Part shown: positions 15,516 to 24,072 of the stretch, piece by piece
Layout of the letters: the number at the start of each line of letters is the position of its first letter
Numbering within the stretch: the first letter of the stretch is position 1
Source: Mycolicibacterium elephantis DSM 44368
GTDB lineage: Bacteria > Actinomycetota > Actinomycetes > Mycobacteriales > Mycobacteriaceae
Direction: 5' to 3'
Assembly (NCBI RefSeq): GCF_004014805.1
Contig: NZ_ATDN01000023.1
Span: forward strand, 124,001 to 188,000
Length of the DNA: 64,000 nt
The notes under the pieces: generated by a model
Told to the model about the DNA's origin: nothing
Databases searched by the model: none
What the model saw: only the letters and a program-made list of their open reading frames with translations
Program-made: the position numbers and the translations under genes

Positions 15516-17117
15516 ATGACGAGATACGACTACATCATCGCGGGTGCGGGCTCGGCCGGGTGCGTGCTTGCCAACCGCTTGTCGGCCGACCCGAGGGTCA
15601 ACGTACTGCTGCTCGAGGCCGGCGGCGCCGACCGCAATCCCCTCTACAGCATTCCCAAGGGGTCGGGGATGTTGTTCGAGAGCGAAAAGCACATGTGGCA
15701 CTACGAAACCACGCCGTTCGGGCCCAATCCGCACACCGAGCAGTGGCTGCGCGGAAAGGTGCTCGGCGGGTCGAGCTCGATCAACGGCATGATCTACAAC
15801 CGCGGCAACCGCGCCGACTACGACGGTATCGAGCGGCTCGGCAACAAGGGCTGGGGCTGGGACGACATCCTGCCGATCTTCAAGCAGTTCGAGGACAACG
15901 CCTTCGGGCCGTCCCCGACGCGTGGCGTCGGTGGGCCGCTGCACATCTCGGTGCCCCGTGATCCTGATCCGCTCTGCGCGGAAATGCTCGACGCCGCAGC
16001 GGCAACCGGGCTGCGGCGGGTGCAGGACATCAACGAATCCGACGACGAGCGGATCGGATACGCCACTGCCACCATCAAGGACGGTCGCCGGGTCAGCGCC
16101 GCCACGGCGTTCCTCAAACCCGCACTGCGACGCCCGAACCTCACCGTTCGGACCCGCACGACGGTGCGCCGGTTGCTCTTCGACGGCGGCAGGGCCGTCG
16201 GCGTGGAGGTCGACGCCAAGGGCACCACGGAGCAGATCAAGGCGAGCCGTGAAGTGATCGTGTCGCTGGGCAGCCTCAATACCCCGAAGTTGCTGCAGCT
16301 CTCGGGCGTCGGGCCCCGTGATGTGCTCACAGCGGCGAACGTCGGCATCTACCTCGAGCGTGACAACGTCGGCCGGGGACTTCATGAACACCGCTGCGCC
16401 ACCCTGCGATACCAGCTCAAGGAAGATCTCGGCTACAACCGGCAGCTGGCCGGCAACCTGGCCCAGGCTCTAACCGGAGCCAGGTACCTCGCCACGCGCA
16501 AAGGGCCGCTTGCCGCCCCGTCGTTCGACATCGTCGGGTTCGTCAAGGCCCAGCCCGACGCCGAACGCCCGGATGGGCAGGTCATGCTCGGGCCGTGGAC
16601 GATACCTCCGTACAACACCGGCGAACCCGTCGCGATCCCCCGCCGGGCCGGAGTCTCCTGTCTGGGCATGGTGCTACGTCCGACGGCACAAGGATCGATC
16701 GAGATCACTTCCGGCGATCCCGATGCGCCGATCCGGATCGATCCGAACTACCTTGGCACCGAATACGACCGGCACACGACCGCCAACCTGCTGCGCAAGA
16801 TGCGCGCCGTCTTCGAGCAGTCTCCGATCGCAGAGCGCGTCACCCACGAAACCTATCCGGGACCGGACGTCCAAAGTGACGATGAGCTGGTGGATTCGGT
16901 GCTCGACGGCGGCTACTGCGGCTACCACGCCGCGGGCAGCTGCGCGATGGGTCCCAGCGACGACCACGTGGTGGATCACCAACTGCGCGTGCGTGGAATA
17001 GAGAGCCTACGCGTGGTGGACTGCTCGGTGCTGCCCACGATGGTCGCGGGCAATCTCAACGGACCGATCATGGCGATGGCCTGGCGCGCCGCCGATTTCA
17101 TCCTGCAGGATCTGTAG
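15516..17117 (+). CDS. GMC-family FAD-dependent oxidoreductase
   Basis: 533 residues, flavoprotein alcohol dehydrogenase/oxidase type. The N-terminal FAD-binding motif is IIAGAGSAGCVLANRLS, followed by GKVLGGSSSINGMIYNRG (GMC signature 1) and GSLNTPKLLQLSGVGP (signature 2). The C-terminal catalytic His471 is in GGYCGYHAAGSC and Asn515 in AGNLNGPIM. It likely oxidises a primary or cyclic alcohol to a carbonyl. It is headed by regulon palindrome A and is convergent with the first P450 gene, which belongs to the same regulon. Confidence 0.93.
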   Translation: MTRYDYIIAGAGSAGCVLANRLSADPRVNVLLLEAGGADRNPLYSIPKGSGMLFESEKHMWHYETTPFGPNPHTEQWLRGKVLGGSSSINGMIYNRGNRADYDGIERLGNKGWGWDDILPIFKQFEDNAFGPSPTRGVGGPLHISVPRDPDPLCAEMLDAAAATGLRRVQDINESDDERIGYATATIKDGRRVSAATAFLKPALRRPNLTVRTRTTVRRLLFDGGRAVGVEVDAKGTTEQIKASREVIVSLGSLNTPKLLQLSGVGPRDVLTAANVGIYLERDNVGRGLHEHRCATLRYQLKEDLGYNRQLAGNLAQALTGARYLATRKGPLAAPSFDIVGFVKAQPDAERPDGQVMLGPWTIPPYNTGEPVAIPRRAGVSCLGMVLRPTAQGSIEITSGDPDAPIRIDPNYLGTEYDRHTTANLLRKMRAVFEQSPIAERVTHETYPGPDVQSDDELVDSVLDGGYCGYHAAGSCAMGPSDDHVVDHQLRVRGIESLRVVDCSVLPTMVAGNLNGPIMAMAWRAADFILQDL

Positions 17118-17128
17118 GGCCCCCGCGT

Positions 17129-18316
17129 TCATCCGACGACGGCGGGCATGGTGTCCCAGCCGCGCACCGTCGACGTCCGCGACCGTCGCGCACCGGCCAT
17201 GTCGATTTCCCACTTGGGGAACCGTTTGAGCACTTCCTCGAGCGCCACCCGGCCTTCCAGCCGGGCCAGGGGCGCACCGAGGCAGAAGTGTGTGCCACGG
17301 CCAAACGTCAAGTGCCCGCCGGGTTTGCGGTGGATGTTGAACGTGTCGGGATCGTCGAAGTGGCGTTCGTCGCGGTTGGCCGACGCGAGCATGAGCAACA
17401 ACGCCGAACCCGTGGGCAACGTCTGGCCGTGGAATTCGACATCGGCCTCGGCGACGAACCGGGCGACGTGGGGACCCGGCGGTTCGTAGCGCAGCAATTC
17501 CTCGATCGCCGCCGGGATCAACGACGGATCGTCGACGAGTTCCTGGCGTTGGTCGGGGTGCTCGGCGAGCACCTTGCCCATCCAGCCGAACAGGCGGCCG
17601 GTGGTTTCCACCCCGGCACCGGCGACGACGGCCAGAAAGATCAGCAGTTCTTCGGTCTCGAGGTGGCGCGTCGTGCCCGTCTCGTCCTCGAACTCGACGT
17701 TGAGCAGTTCGGTGATCAGGTCGTCGGAGGGGTTCTTCTTGCGCCAGGCGACGTAGTCGCTGAACATGTCGCCGTCGAAGTAGTGGTCCTTTTTGACCGG
17801 CAGCGGTTCGCCGGGCTTGTTGCGCAGCACGGCATGGGCCCGCGCACGCACCGACGGTTGGTCGGCATCGGGGATTCCGACCAGCATTCCGATTGTGCGC
17901 ATGGGCAGTTCGGCGCCGAGGTCCTGTACGAAGTCGAAGCGGTCACCCCCGATGAGCGGGTCCAGGCAGGCCGTACAGAAGGCACGGACCTTGTCCTCCA
18001 GCGCGCGCATCTTCTTCGGCGTGAAAGCGCGCGCCACCAATGCGCGGTGGATCGTGTGCAGGGGCGGGTCCTCGTTGATGAAGACCCCGGGCGGCATGAC
18101 CGGGTCGGTCTTGACCACCTCGAGGATGTCACCCTTGGCCGAACTCAGGCGCTGCGGGTCACGCAGGGCGACGTCGACGTCGGCGTAGCGGCTCAACCCC
18201 CAGAAGTCGTGGCGTTCGTTGTAGTACAGCGGACGTTCGTCGCGCAGTCGCCGGTACGTCGGGTACGGATCGATGTCGATCTCGACATTCCACGGGTCGT
18301 AGTACAGGTCGTCCAC
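17129..18316 (-). CDS. Cytochrome P450 (first of two paralogues)
   Basis: 395 residues, soluble bacterial class I P450. The I-helix acid-alcohol pair is in AGAGVETTGR, the ExxR motif is EELLRYEP, and the haem loop is FGRGTHFCLGA with Cys345 as thiolate ligand. It is closely similar to the P450 at 22888, with long identical stretches such as LSSAKGDILEVVK, GVFINEDPPLHT and NPSDDL. No ferredoxin or reductase is encoded nearby. The GTG start is 43 bp from palindrome B, which it shares with the divergent SDR operon. The substrate is unknown; the context suggests hydroxylation early in a catabolic route. Confidence 0.95.
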   Translation of the reverse strand: MDDLYYDPWNVEIDIDPYPTYRRLRDERPLYYNERHDFWGLSRYADVDVALRDPQRLSSAKGDILEVVKTDPVMPPGVFINEDPPLHTIHRALVARAFTPKKMRALEDKVRAFCTACLDPLIGGDRFDFVQDLGAELPMRTIGMLVGIPDADQPSVRARAHAVLRNKPGEPLPVKKDHYFDGDMFSDYVAWRKKNPSDDLITELLNVEFEDETGTTRHLETEELLIFLAVVAGAGVETTGRLFGWMGKVLAEHPDQRQELVDDPSLIPAAIEELLRYEPPGPHVARFVAEADVEFHGQTLPTGSALLLMLASANRDERHFDDPDTFNIHRKPGGHLTFGRGTHFCLGAPLARLEGRVALEEVLKRFPKWEIDMAGARRSRTSTVRGWDTMPAVVG

Positions 18317-18358
18317 CGCGCCTCCTTGCCACCGATGCGCAGCAGCCTATCGCAGGTG

Positions 18359-18374
18359 CTGTACGCTCGTACAG
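18359..18374. promoter_or_regulatory. Regulon palindrome B (CTGTACG-CT-CGTACAG)
   Basis: Perfect 7+7 inverted repeat around CT in the 89-bp divergent region between the first P450 and the SDR pair. It can control both directions. Confidence 0.85.
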
Positions 18375-18405
18375 CGACAGCGAGTTCGAGCGAGGAGACG
18401 GTGGT

Positions 18406-19149
18406 GTGAGCCGAGTAGCGGTGGTGACCGGTGGAGCGTCCGGGCTCGGGCACGCGATCTGCACCGGGCTGAGCAACGACGGCCACCGGGTCGCCGTCCT
18501 CGACATCGACGCCGAAGCCGCCGAGAAGACCGCGGCGCAGCTGCAGGCCAACGGGACCGCGGCCGTCGCCGTCGGCGTGGACGTCTCCGACGAGCATGCC
18601 GTCCAGGCGGCGTTCGACACGGTGCGAACCCGGTTGGGCGCGGTCGAGATCCTTGTCACCAGCGCCGCGATCGCCGGATTCACCCGGTTCGACCGGATCA
18701 CGCTGGACGAGTGGAACCGCTACCTCGCCGTCAACCTCACCGGCACCTTCCTGTGCCTCCGCGCCGCACTGCCCGACATGGTGGTTGCGAAATGGGGGCG
18801 GATCGTGACGATCTCCTCGGCCGCAGGCCAGCAGGGTGCCCGGCGGCAGGGCCACTACGCGGCGACCAAAGGTGGCGTCATCGCGCTGACCAAGACCGTC
18901 GCGCTGGACTATGCGAACAAGGGCATCACGGCCAACACCGTCCCGCCGTTCGTCGTCGACTCCCCGATGCTGCGACGGCAACAGGAGGACGGGAAGCTTC
19001 CAACCGCCGAGTACCTCACCCAGGCCATTCCGGCCGGACGGTTGGGGGCGGGTGAGGACGTCGCCGCGGTGTGTTCGTTTCTGTGCTCGGATGCCGCCGG
19101 CTACGTCACGGGTCAAGTCATCGGCGTCAACGGAGGTGCGGTGATCTAG
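18406..19149 (+). CDS. Short-chain dehydrogenase/reductase (SDR)
   Basis: A 247-residue classical SDR with VTGGASGLGHAI, catalytic HYAATKGG and the late GQVIGVNGG. The normally conserved NNAG after strand 4 is replaced by TSAA (ILVTSAAIAG), a departure that removes the structural Asn side chain from that position. The GTG start has AGGAG 8 nt upstream. The stop overlaps the next SDR's GTG by one base, so the two are coupled. It likely dehydrogenates an alcohol produced by the P450/GMC enzymes. Confidence 0.92.
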   Translation: MSRVAVVTGGASGLGHAICTGLSNDGHRVAVLDIDAEAAEKTAAQLQANGTAAVAVGVDVSDEHAVQAAFDTVRTRLGAVEILVTSAAIAGFTRFDRITLDEWNRYLAVNLTGTFLCLRAALPDMVVAKWGRIVTISSAAGQQGARRQGHYAATKGGVIALTKTVALDYANKGITANTVPPFVVDSPMLRRQQEDGKLPTAEYLTQAIPAGRLGAGEDVAAVCSFLCSDAAGYVTGQVIGVNGGAVI

Positions 19150-20006
19150 TGAAGAGAACAGTCGCCGTGGTCACCGGGGCCAGCCGTGGCGCCGGGGCAG
19201 GAATCGCACATGCGCTGGGCAGTCACGGCTGCACGGTGTACGTCACGGGCCGCACCGAAAAGGCTGATCCGGCTGCGCTTCCCGGAACGATCCACGAAAC
19301 CGCCGAACGCGTGACAGCGGCCGGAGGCAAGGGCATCGCCGTCCGTGTCGACCATGCCGACGACGATCAGGTCAAGGCCTTGTTCGAACAGATCGAACGC
19401 GAACAAGGGCGGGTGGAGATCCTGGTGAACAACGCCGCGATCATCCGCGACGAGATGATGGGACGAACGAAGTTCTGGGAGGAACCCCTCAGTATCATGG
19501 ACACCCTCGACGTCGGGTTGCGCAGCAGCTACGTCGCCACGGTGTACGCCACGCCGCTGATGCTGCCCCACCGCGACGGCCTCGTCGTGTTCACCTCGTC
19601 GTCGGGCGGGGTGCACTACGCGTTCGGGCCCGCCTACGGCGTGCCCAAGGCCGGTACCGACAAGATGGCCGCCGACATGGCGGTGGACTTCAAAGACGTC
19701 GGCATCACCGCGGTCTCGATCTGGATGGGTTCGCTGCTCACCGACCGGGTCCGAACGATCATCGCCGGCAATCCGGACAAGTTCGGCCACATCCTCCAAA
19801 CCGCCGAGACTCCCGAGCTCACCGGCCACGTCGTCTGGGCCCTGTACAAGGACCCGCACCGGATGGACGTCAGTGGGCAGACGCTGATCGGGGCCGAACT
19901 TGCGGTCAAGTACGGCATCAAAGACGAGGACGGCCGTCAACCGCCATCGTACCGCGAGCTTTTCGGCGTGCACCCGCACCAGCAGCAGGCCCACGTCATG
20001 CGGTGA
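19149..20006 (+). CDS. SDR family oxidoreductase (DHRS1-like)
   Basis: 285 residues: VTGASRGAGAGIAHALG, VNNAAII, catalytic Tyr-Lys in AYGVPKAGTDK, and an extended C-terminus with YRELFGVHPHQQQ. The longer middle region (MMGRTKFWEEPLSIMDTLDVGL) resembles the DHRS1-type SDRs. The GTG start lies inside the stop of the preceding SDR (TAGTG). Second gene of the operon behind palindrome B. Confidence 0.9.
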   Translation: MKRTVAVVTGASRGAGAGIAHALGSHGCTVYVTGRTEKADPAALPGTIHETAERVTAAGGKGIAVRVDHADDDQVKALFEQIEREQGRVEILVNNAAIIRDEMMGRTKFWEEPLSIMDTLDVGLRSSYVATVYATPLMLPHRDGLVVFTSSSGGVHYAFGPAYGVPKAGTDKMAADMAVDFKDVGITAVSIWMGSLLTDRVRTIIAGNPDKFGHILQTAETPELTGHVVWALYKDPHRMDVSGQTLIGAELAVKYGIKDEDGRQPPSYRELFGVHPHQQQAHVMR

Positions 20007-20021
20007 TGCGCCTCGACGTCG

Positions 20022-20735
20022 TCAGCTGCGTTGCGGTCGGGCACCACGGCCGTACGTGATGTCGGCGCGCTCGGGATCCCACCGGTCACGAAACACCACG
20101 TCACCCAGCGGCCGTCGTCGCACGGGACCGTGTTGCCCGCGCGGCCAGCCGACCACGACATGTCCGGCCAGGAACCACTCGTCGGGCACGCCGACCGCCT
20201 CGCGCAGCACCTTCTCGCCCTCATAGGACGCCCAACTGGTGAAGCAGGCACCCAGACCCTGTGCGCGGGCGGCGAGGTAGAAGTTCTGCATCGCGGGATA
20301 GATCGACCCGCCCTGCAGGTACTCGGATGCGAACTCATTCTTGAACGCAGTGAACAACACCGACGTGTGTTCACCGGCGCGGTCGTGTAATTCGTAGGTG
20401 GCGCGGTTGTTCCGCGCCGCTCGGCTGTTGTCATCGGCCGTGGGTCGGGTCATTCCATACACGGATTCGATTGTCTCCAGGGCGATTCGGGCCGCCGCGG
20501 CGACCGCTGCGCGCTGTGGCGGCGCATCCAGCACGATGAACCGCCACAGCTGTGCGTTCGCGCCGTTAGGCGCCCACGTCGCGGCCTCCAGACAGCGATA
20601 CAGCGTCTCGTCATCCACCGGCTCATCGGTGAACCGGCGGATCGAGCGGGCGGTGGAAAGCACTTCCCAGACGTCGGTGGTCGGATGCGGCATTCCATTG
20701 GTGTACTCGACGACCGCGAAGTTGTCGAGTGCCAT
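20022..20735 (-). CDS. Nitroreductase-family flavoprotein
   Basis: 237 residues of the FMN-dependent nitroreductase fold: ARSIRRFTDEPVDDETL and AATWAPNGANAQLWRFIVL at the N-terminus (FMN phosphate contacts), and GLGACFTSWASYEGEKVLREAVGVPDEW in the C-terminal half (shown in part). Such enzymes reduce quinones, enones or nitro groups. The start at ATG 20735 is only 8 bp from palindrome C, so its transcript may have a very short leader; an internal ATG at 20693 is possible. It is convergent with the SDR pair (15 bp). Confidence 0.88.
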   Translation of the reverse strand: MALDNFAVVEYTNGMPHPTTDVWEVLSTARSIRRFTDEPVDDETLYRCLEAATWAPNGANAQLWRFIVLDAPPQRAAVAAAARIALETIESVYGMTRPTADDNSRAARNNRATYELHDRAGEHTSVLFTAFKNEFASEYLQGGSIYPAMQNFYLAARAQGLGACFTSWASYEGEKVLREAVGVPDEWFLAGHVVVGWPRGQHGPVRRRPLGDVVFRDRWDPERADITYGRGARPQRS

Positions 20736-20743
20736 CCGTCATG

Positions 20744-20759
20744 CTGTACAGTCGTACTG
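20744..20759. promoter_or_regulatory. Regulon palindrome C (CTGTACA-GT-CGTACTG)
   Basis: Imperfect 7+7 palindrome in the 51-bp divergent region between the nitroreductase and the SDR-VOC pair. It keeps the TGTAC/GTAC core with two mismatches. Confidence 0.7.
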
Positions 20760-20786
20760 CAACCCAGCGGGATAGGAAGTGGTGCT

Positions 20787-21557
20787 GTGAACGACAGGTT
20801 CTCGATGGACGGCCGCGTCGCCGTCATCACCGGTGGCGGAACCGGAATCGGGCGGGCCTCGGCGCTCGTGCTGGCCGAGCACGGCGCCGACGTCGTGCTC
20901 GCCGGTCGTCGCGCCGAGCCGTTGAAATCCACGGCGGCCGAGATCGAAGCCCTCGGGAGACGCGCATTGGCGGTGCCCACCGACGTCACCGACGCCGAGC
21001 AGTGTCGCGCGTTGGTCGACGCGACTGTCGCCGAGTTCGGCCGGCTCGACGTGTTGCTCAACAACGCCGGTGGCGGTGAGACCAAGTCACTGATGAAGTG
21101 GACCGACGACGAGTGGCACCAGGTGCTGAACCTGAACCTCTCCAGTGCCTGGTACCTGTCGCGCGCAGCGGTCAAGCCGATGATCGAGCAGGGCAAGGGC
21201 GCGATCGTCAACATCTCGTCCGGCGCCAGCCTGCTGGCGATGCCGCAGGCACCGGTCTATGCCGCCGCCAAGGCCGGCCTGAACAACCTGACCGGATCGA
21301 TGGCGGCGGCGTGGACCCGAAAAGGCGTGCGGGTCAACTGCATCGCGTGCGGCGCCATTCGCACACCGGGCCTGGAAGCCGACGCGCAGCGACAGGGGTT
21401 CGACATCGACATGATCGGGCAGACCAACGCATCCGGCCGCATCGCCGAGCCCGACGAGATTGGATACGGTGTGCTGTTCTTCGCCTCTGACGCCTCCAGC
21501 TACTGTTCGGGGCAGACGCTCTACATGCACGGCGGCCCCGGGCCGGCGGGGGTCTGA
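20787..21557 (+). CDS. Short-chain dehydrogenase/reductase (SDR)
   Basis: A 256-residue classical SDR: VITGGGTGIGRASA, LLNNAGGGE, strand-5 Ser in VNISSGASLLAMP, and catalytic VYAAAKAGLNN. The C-terminal 'YCSGQTLYMHGGPGPAGV' is close to SDRs annotated as 3-oxoacyl reductase or glucose dehydrogenase-like. GTG 20787 has AGGAAG 7 nt upstream. A VOC gene starts one base after its stop codon. Belongs to the unit behind palindrome C. Confidence 0.92.
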   Translation: MNDRFSMDGRVAVITGGGTGIGRASALVLAEHGADVVLAGRRAEPLKSTAAEIEALGRRALAVPTDVTDAEQCRALVDATVAEFGRLDVLLNNAGGGETKSLMKWTDDEWHQVLNLNLSSAWYLSRAAVKPMIEQGKGAIVNISSGASLLAMPQAPVYAAAKAGLNNLTGSMAAAWTRKGVRVNCIACGAIRTPGLEADAQRQGFDIDMIGQTNASGRIAEPDEIGYGVLFFASDASSYCSGQTLYMHGGPGPAGV

Positions 21558-21558
21558 C

Positions 21559-21987
21559 GTGGACGTCAGCCACTTCGGTCTACGGGTACGCGATCTCGAC
21601 AAGTCCAAATCCTTCTACGAGGCACTCGGTTTCGCCGAGGTGAAACGGCTGACTGTGCCCGACGAGATGGCGGCGGGGTTGCTCGGACTGGCGCCGCCGA
21701 TCGGGTTCGAGGCGGTCTACCTGAAGAACGCCGGTGTCGTGCTGCAGTTGCTGACATTCTCGGGCTATCCGGCGCCGGACGAAGCCGAACGCGGCATGGT
21801 CTCCGCGGGTCTGACGCACGTGTCCATCGCGGTCGACGACATCGCCGGGGCGCAGGCTGCGGTGCAGGAAGCCGGTGGCACCGTCGTCGCCGATCCGGGC
21901 GGTGGTTTCGCATGCATGGTGCGCGATCCCGACGGTCAACTGCTCGAGCTGGTGCACTCGCGGGTGCGTCCGGTGCCGCTGGGCTGA
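21559..21987 (+). CDS. VOC-superfamily (glyoxalase/dioxygenase-like) protein
   Basis: 142 residues with two beta-alpha-beta-beta-beta modules: the first begins VSHFGLRVRDLDKSKSFYEALGF, the second LTHVSIAVDDIAGAQAAV, ending GGFACMVRDPDGQLLELV. Candidate metal ligands are the His residues at the start of each module and the final Glu. It could be an isomerase, lyase, glyoxalase or ring-cleaving type enzyme; the small size favours a single-chain dimer. Co-transcribed with the preceding SDR and ends 2 bp from the convergent LLM gene. Confidence 0.85.
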   Translation: MDVSHFGLRVRDLDKSKSFYEALGFAEVKRLTVPDEMAAGLLGLAPPIGFEAVYLKNAGVVLQLLTFSGYPAPDEAERGMVSAGLTHVSIAVDDIAGAQAAVQEAGGTVVADPGGGFACMVRDPDGQLLELVHSRVRPVPLG

Positions 21988-21989
21988 AC

Positions 21990-22844
21990 TCAGGTCCGGA
22001 GTTCGTCGACCATCGCGGCGTAGCGGTCGAGAAACGACAGCGTGGCCGACGGATCGCTGCCGTCGCGGCGCCCGCCGCCCAATACCGCCCGGTTGAACCC
22101 CATGTCGCGGTAGGCGGCCAGCTTCTCGAGCTTGGGAGCGCCCCACGCCATGATCGTCAGATCGAGAGTGGCCGGGTCACGGCCGGCGTCTTCTGCGTTT
22201 CGGCGGAAGTCGGCCAGGGCGCCTGCCAGGTCGGGGAACGCGGCGTCGCCGGGAAGCCAGCCGTCGGCCCACCCGACGCACTCGCTGACCGCCTTGGGGC
22301 CGGTGGCGGCGGCCAGCAGCGGCGGCCGCGGTCGCTGATGTGGTTTGGGATACGACCACACCGCGTCGAACTCGAAGAACGGACCGTGGTGCTCGGGCTC
22401 GTCGGCGGTCCACAGCGCATCGAGCGCGGCCACCATATCGGCCAGCGCGCGGTACCGGTCCGACCAGGCGATCGGCCGGGAGACTTCCAGCTCGGCGCGG
22501 GCCCCCACCCCGATCCCCAGCAGGAGGCGGCCCTGGCTCATCTGGTCCAACGTCGCGACTTGCTTTGCCATCGTGAACAACTCACGCTCGAGCGGCAAGG
22601 TGACCGCGGTGCCCAGGCGCAGGGTGGTCGTCGCCGTAGCCGCCGCGAGCAGCGACAGGAACGGGTCCCACATCTGCTTCTGCGCTTCAAGAAGGCCGCC
22701 GGGAAATTGGTCGGCGGCCGCCACGGGGATCTGCGGATGCTCTCCCACCCAAATCGACTCGAAGCCGCGCGTTTCGAGCTCGCCGGCCAGCACGGCCGGA
22801 GCGAGGTCGCGCGGGGTGTTGAGCGAGACGAATCCCAGATCCAT
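21990..22844 (-). CDS. LLM-class flavin-dependent oxidoreductase (probably F420-type)
   Basis: A 284-residue luciferase-like TIM-barrel protein: LGFVSLNTPRDLAP, the family strand 'ESIWVGEHPQIP', LRLGTAVTLPLER, and GRLLLGIGVGARAE. Mycobacterial members of this subfamily mostly use F420. It may hydroxylate or reduce an intermediate of the pathway. It is divergent from the second P450, with palindrome D between them. Confidence 0.88.
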   Translation of the reverse strand: MDLGFVSLNTPRDLAPAVLAGELETRGFESIWVGEHPQIPVAAADQFPGGLLEAQKQMWDPFLSLLAAATATTTLRLGTAVTLPLERELFTMAKQVATLDQMSQGRLLLGIGVGARAELEVSRPIAWSDRYRALADMVAALDALWTADEPEHHGPFFEFDAVWSYPKPHQRPRPPLLAAATGPKAVSECVGWADGWLPGDAAFPDLAGALADFRRNAEDAGRDPATLDLTIMAWGAPKLEKLAAYRDMGFNRAVLGGGRRDGSDPSATLSFLDRYAAMVDELRT

Positions 22845-22871
22845 TGACTCTCCTTCGGCAGAACACGCGTG

Positions 22872-22887
22872 CTGTACGATCGTACAG
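22872..22887. promoter_or_regulatory. Regulon palindrome D (CTGTACG-AT-CGTACAG)
   Basis: Perfect 7+7 inverted repeat, 27 bp from the LLM start and directly adjoining the GTG start (22888) of the second P450. It can control both genes. Confidence 0.85.
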
Positions 22888-24069
22888 GTGGCTGACCTGT
22901 CCTACGACCCCTACGACGTGATGATCGACGCGGACCCGTATCCGGTGTACAAGCGGCTGCGGGACGAGGCACCGGTGTATTACGACGAGAAGTTCGACTT
23001 CTGGGCGCTGAGCCGGTTCGCCGACGTCGAGTCGGCGCTGCGTGACGTCGAGAACCTCAGCTCGGCCAAGGGCGACATTCTCGAGGTGGTGAAGGCCGAA
23101 CCGGTGATGCCGCTGGGTGTTTTCATCAACGAGGATCCGCCGCTGCACACCGTGCACCGGCTGCTGGTGTCCCGCGCGTTCACACCGCGCAAGATGCAGG
23201 CCATCGAGGATCAGGTGCGTGCGTTCTGTGCGGCCTGCCTGGACCCGCTGACCGACGGCGACCGGTTCGACTTCACCCTTGACCTGGGAGCCGAGATGCC
23301 GATGCGGGTCATCGGGATGTTGGTCGGAATCCCGGATTCATTGCAGCGCAGTGTGCGTAAGGTGGCGGGCCGCCGGTTACGCAACAAGCCGGGTGAGCCC
23401 CTTGCGGTCAGCAAGCACAACTACTTCAACGGCGACATGTTTCGTGACTACGTGCAGTGGCGTGAGAAGAACCCGTCCGACGACCTCGTCACCGAACTGC
23501 TCAACGTCGAGTTCAAGGATGTCTCGGGCACAGTGCGGAAGTTGAGCACCGAGGAGCTGCTGATCTTCCTCGGGGTGATCGCCAACGCAGGAACCGAGAC
23601 GGTGGGTCGCCTGTTCGGGTGGCTGGGCAAGCTTCTCGGCGAACATCACTCCCAGCGGCGGGAATTGGTCGAGAATCCGGCATTGATCGCGGGCGCCGTC
23701 GAGGAGGTGCTGCGCTACGAACCCCCCGTGCACAACATCGCCCGATATGTCGCCAACGATGTCGAGTACCACGGGCAGGTGGTTCCGGCGGGCAGCGCGC
23801 TTCTGCTCATGGCGGGATCGGCGAACCGCGACCAGCGGAGGTTCGACGCGCCTGACATCTTCGACATCCACCGCAACGCCAACCATCTGTCGTTCGGCAG
23901 GGGAACGCATTTCTGCCTGGGCGCCTCGCTGGCGCGGCTGGAAGGCCGAGTGGCGCTCGAGGAGATCCTCAAGCGCTGGCCCGACTGGACCGTCGATATC
24001 GATAACGCCGTTCGTGCGCCGACCGCGACCGTGCGGGGTTGGGACAGCATGCCCGCGATCGTCGGCTGA
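22888..24069 (+). CDS. Cytochrome P450 (second paralogue)
   Basis: 393 residues. I-helix NAGTETVGR (the acid-alcohol Glu-Thr pair is kept), ExxR in EEVLRYEP, haem loop FGRGTHFCLGA with Cys343. It is clearly paralogous to the P450 at 17129 over its whole length. The start GTG 22888 directly follows palindrome D, with no ribosome-binding site; no closer start gives the expected N-terminus (VADLSYDPYDV). This suggests a leaderless mRNA, or an operator lying over the core promoter. No redox partner genes are adjacent. Convergent with the SDR at 24073. Confidence 0.94.
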   Translation: MADLSYDPYDVMIDADPYPVYKRLRDEAPVYYDEKFDFWALSRFADVESALRDVENLSSAKGDILEVVKAEPVMPLGVFINEDPPLHTVHRLLVSRAFTPRKMQAIEDQVRAFCAACLDPLTDGDRFDFTLDLGAEMPMRVIGMLVGIPDSLQRSVRKVAGRRLRNKPGEPLAVSKHNYFNGDMFRDYVQWREKNPSDDLVTELLNVEFKDVSGTVRKLSTEELLIFLGVIANAGTETVGRLFGWLGKLLGEHHSQRRELVENPALIAGAVEEVLRYEPPVHNIARYVANDVEYHGQVVPAGSALLLMAGSANRDQRRFDAPDIFDIHRNANHLSFGRGTHFCLGASLARLEGRVALEEILKRWPDWTVDIDNAVRAPTATVRGWDSMPAIVG

Positions 24070-24072
24070 CCC

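Noticed and set aside
18295..18315. TAGTACAGGTCGTCC near the P450-1 start resembling a regulon half-site
   Set aside because: It lies in the coding sequence and lacks the symmetrical partner.
23593..23610. Apparent loss of the second Thr in the I-helix of P450-2 (AGTETV)
   Set aside because: Aligning with P450cam, the Glu-Thr acid-alcohol pair is kept; the following Val is normal (GLDTVV in P450cam).
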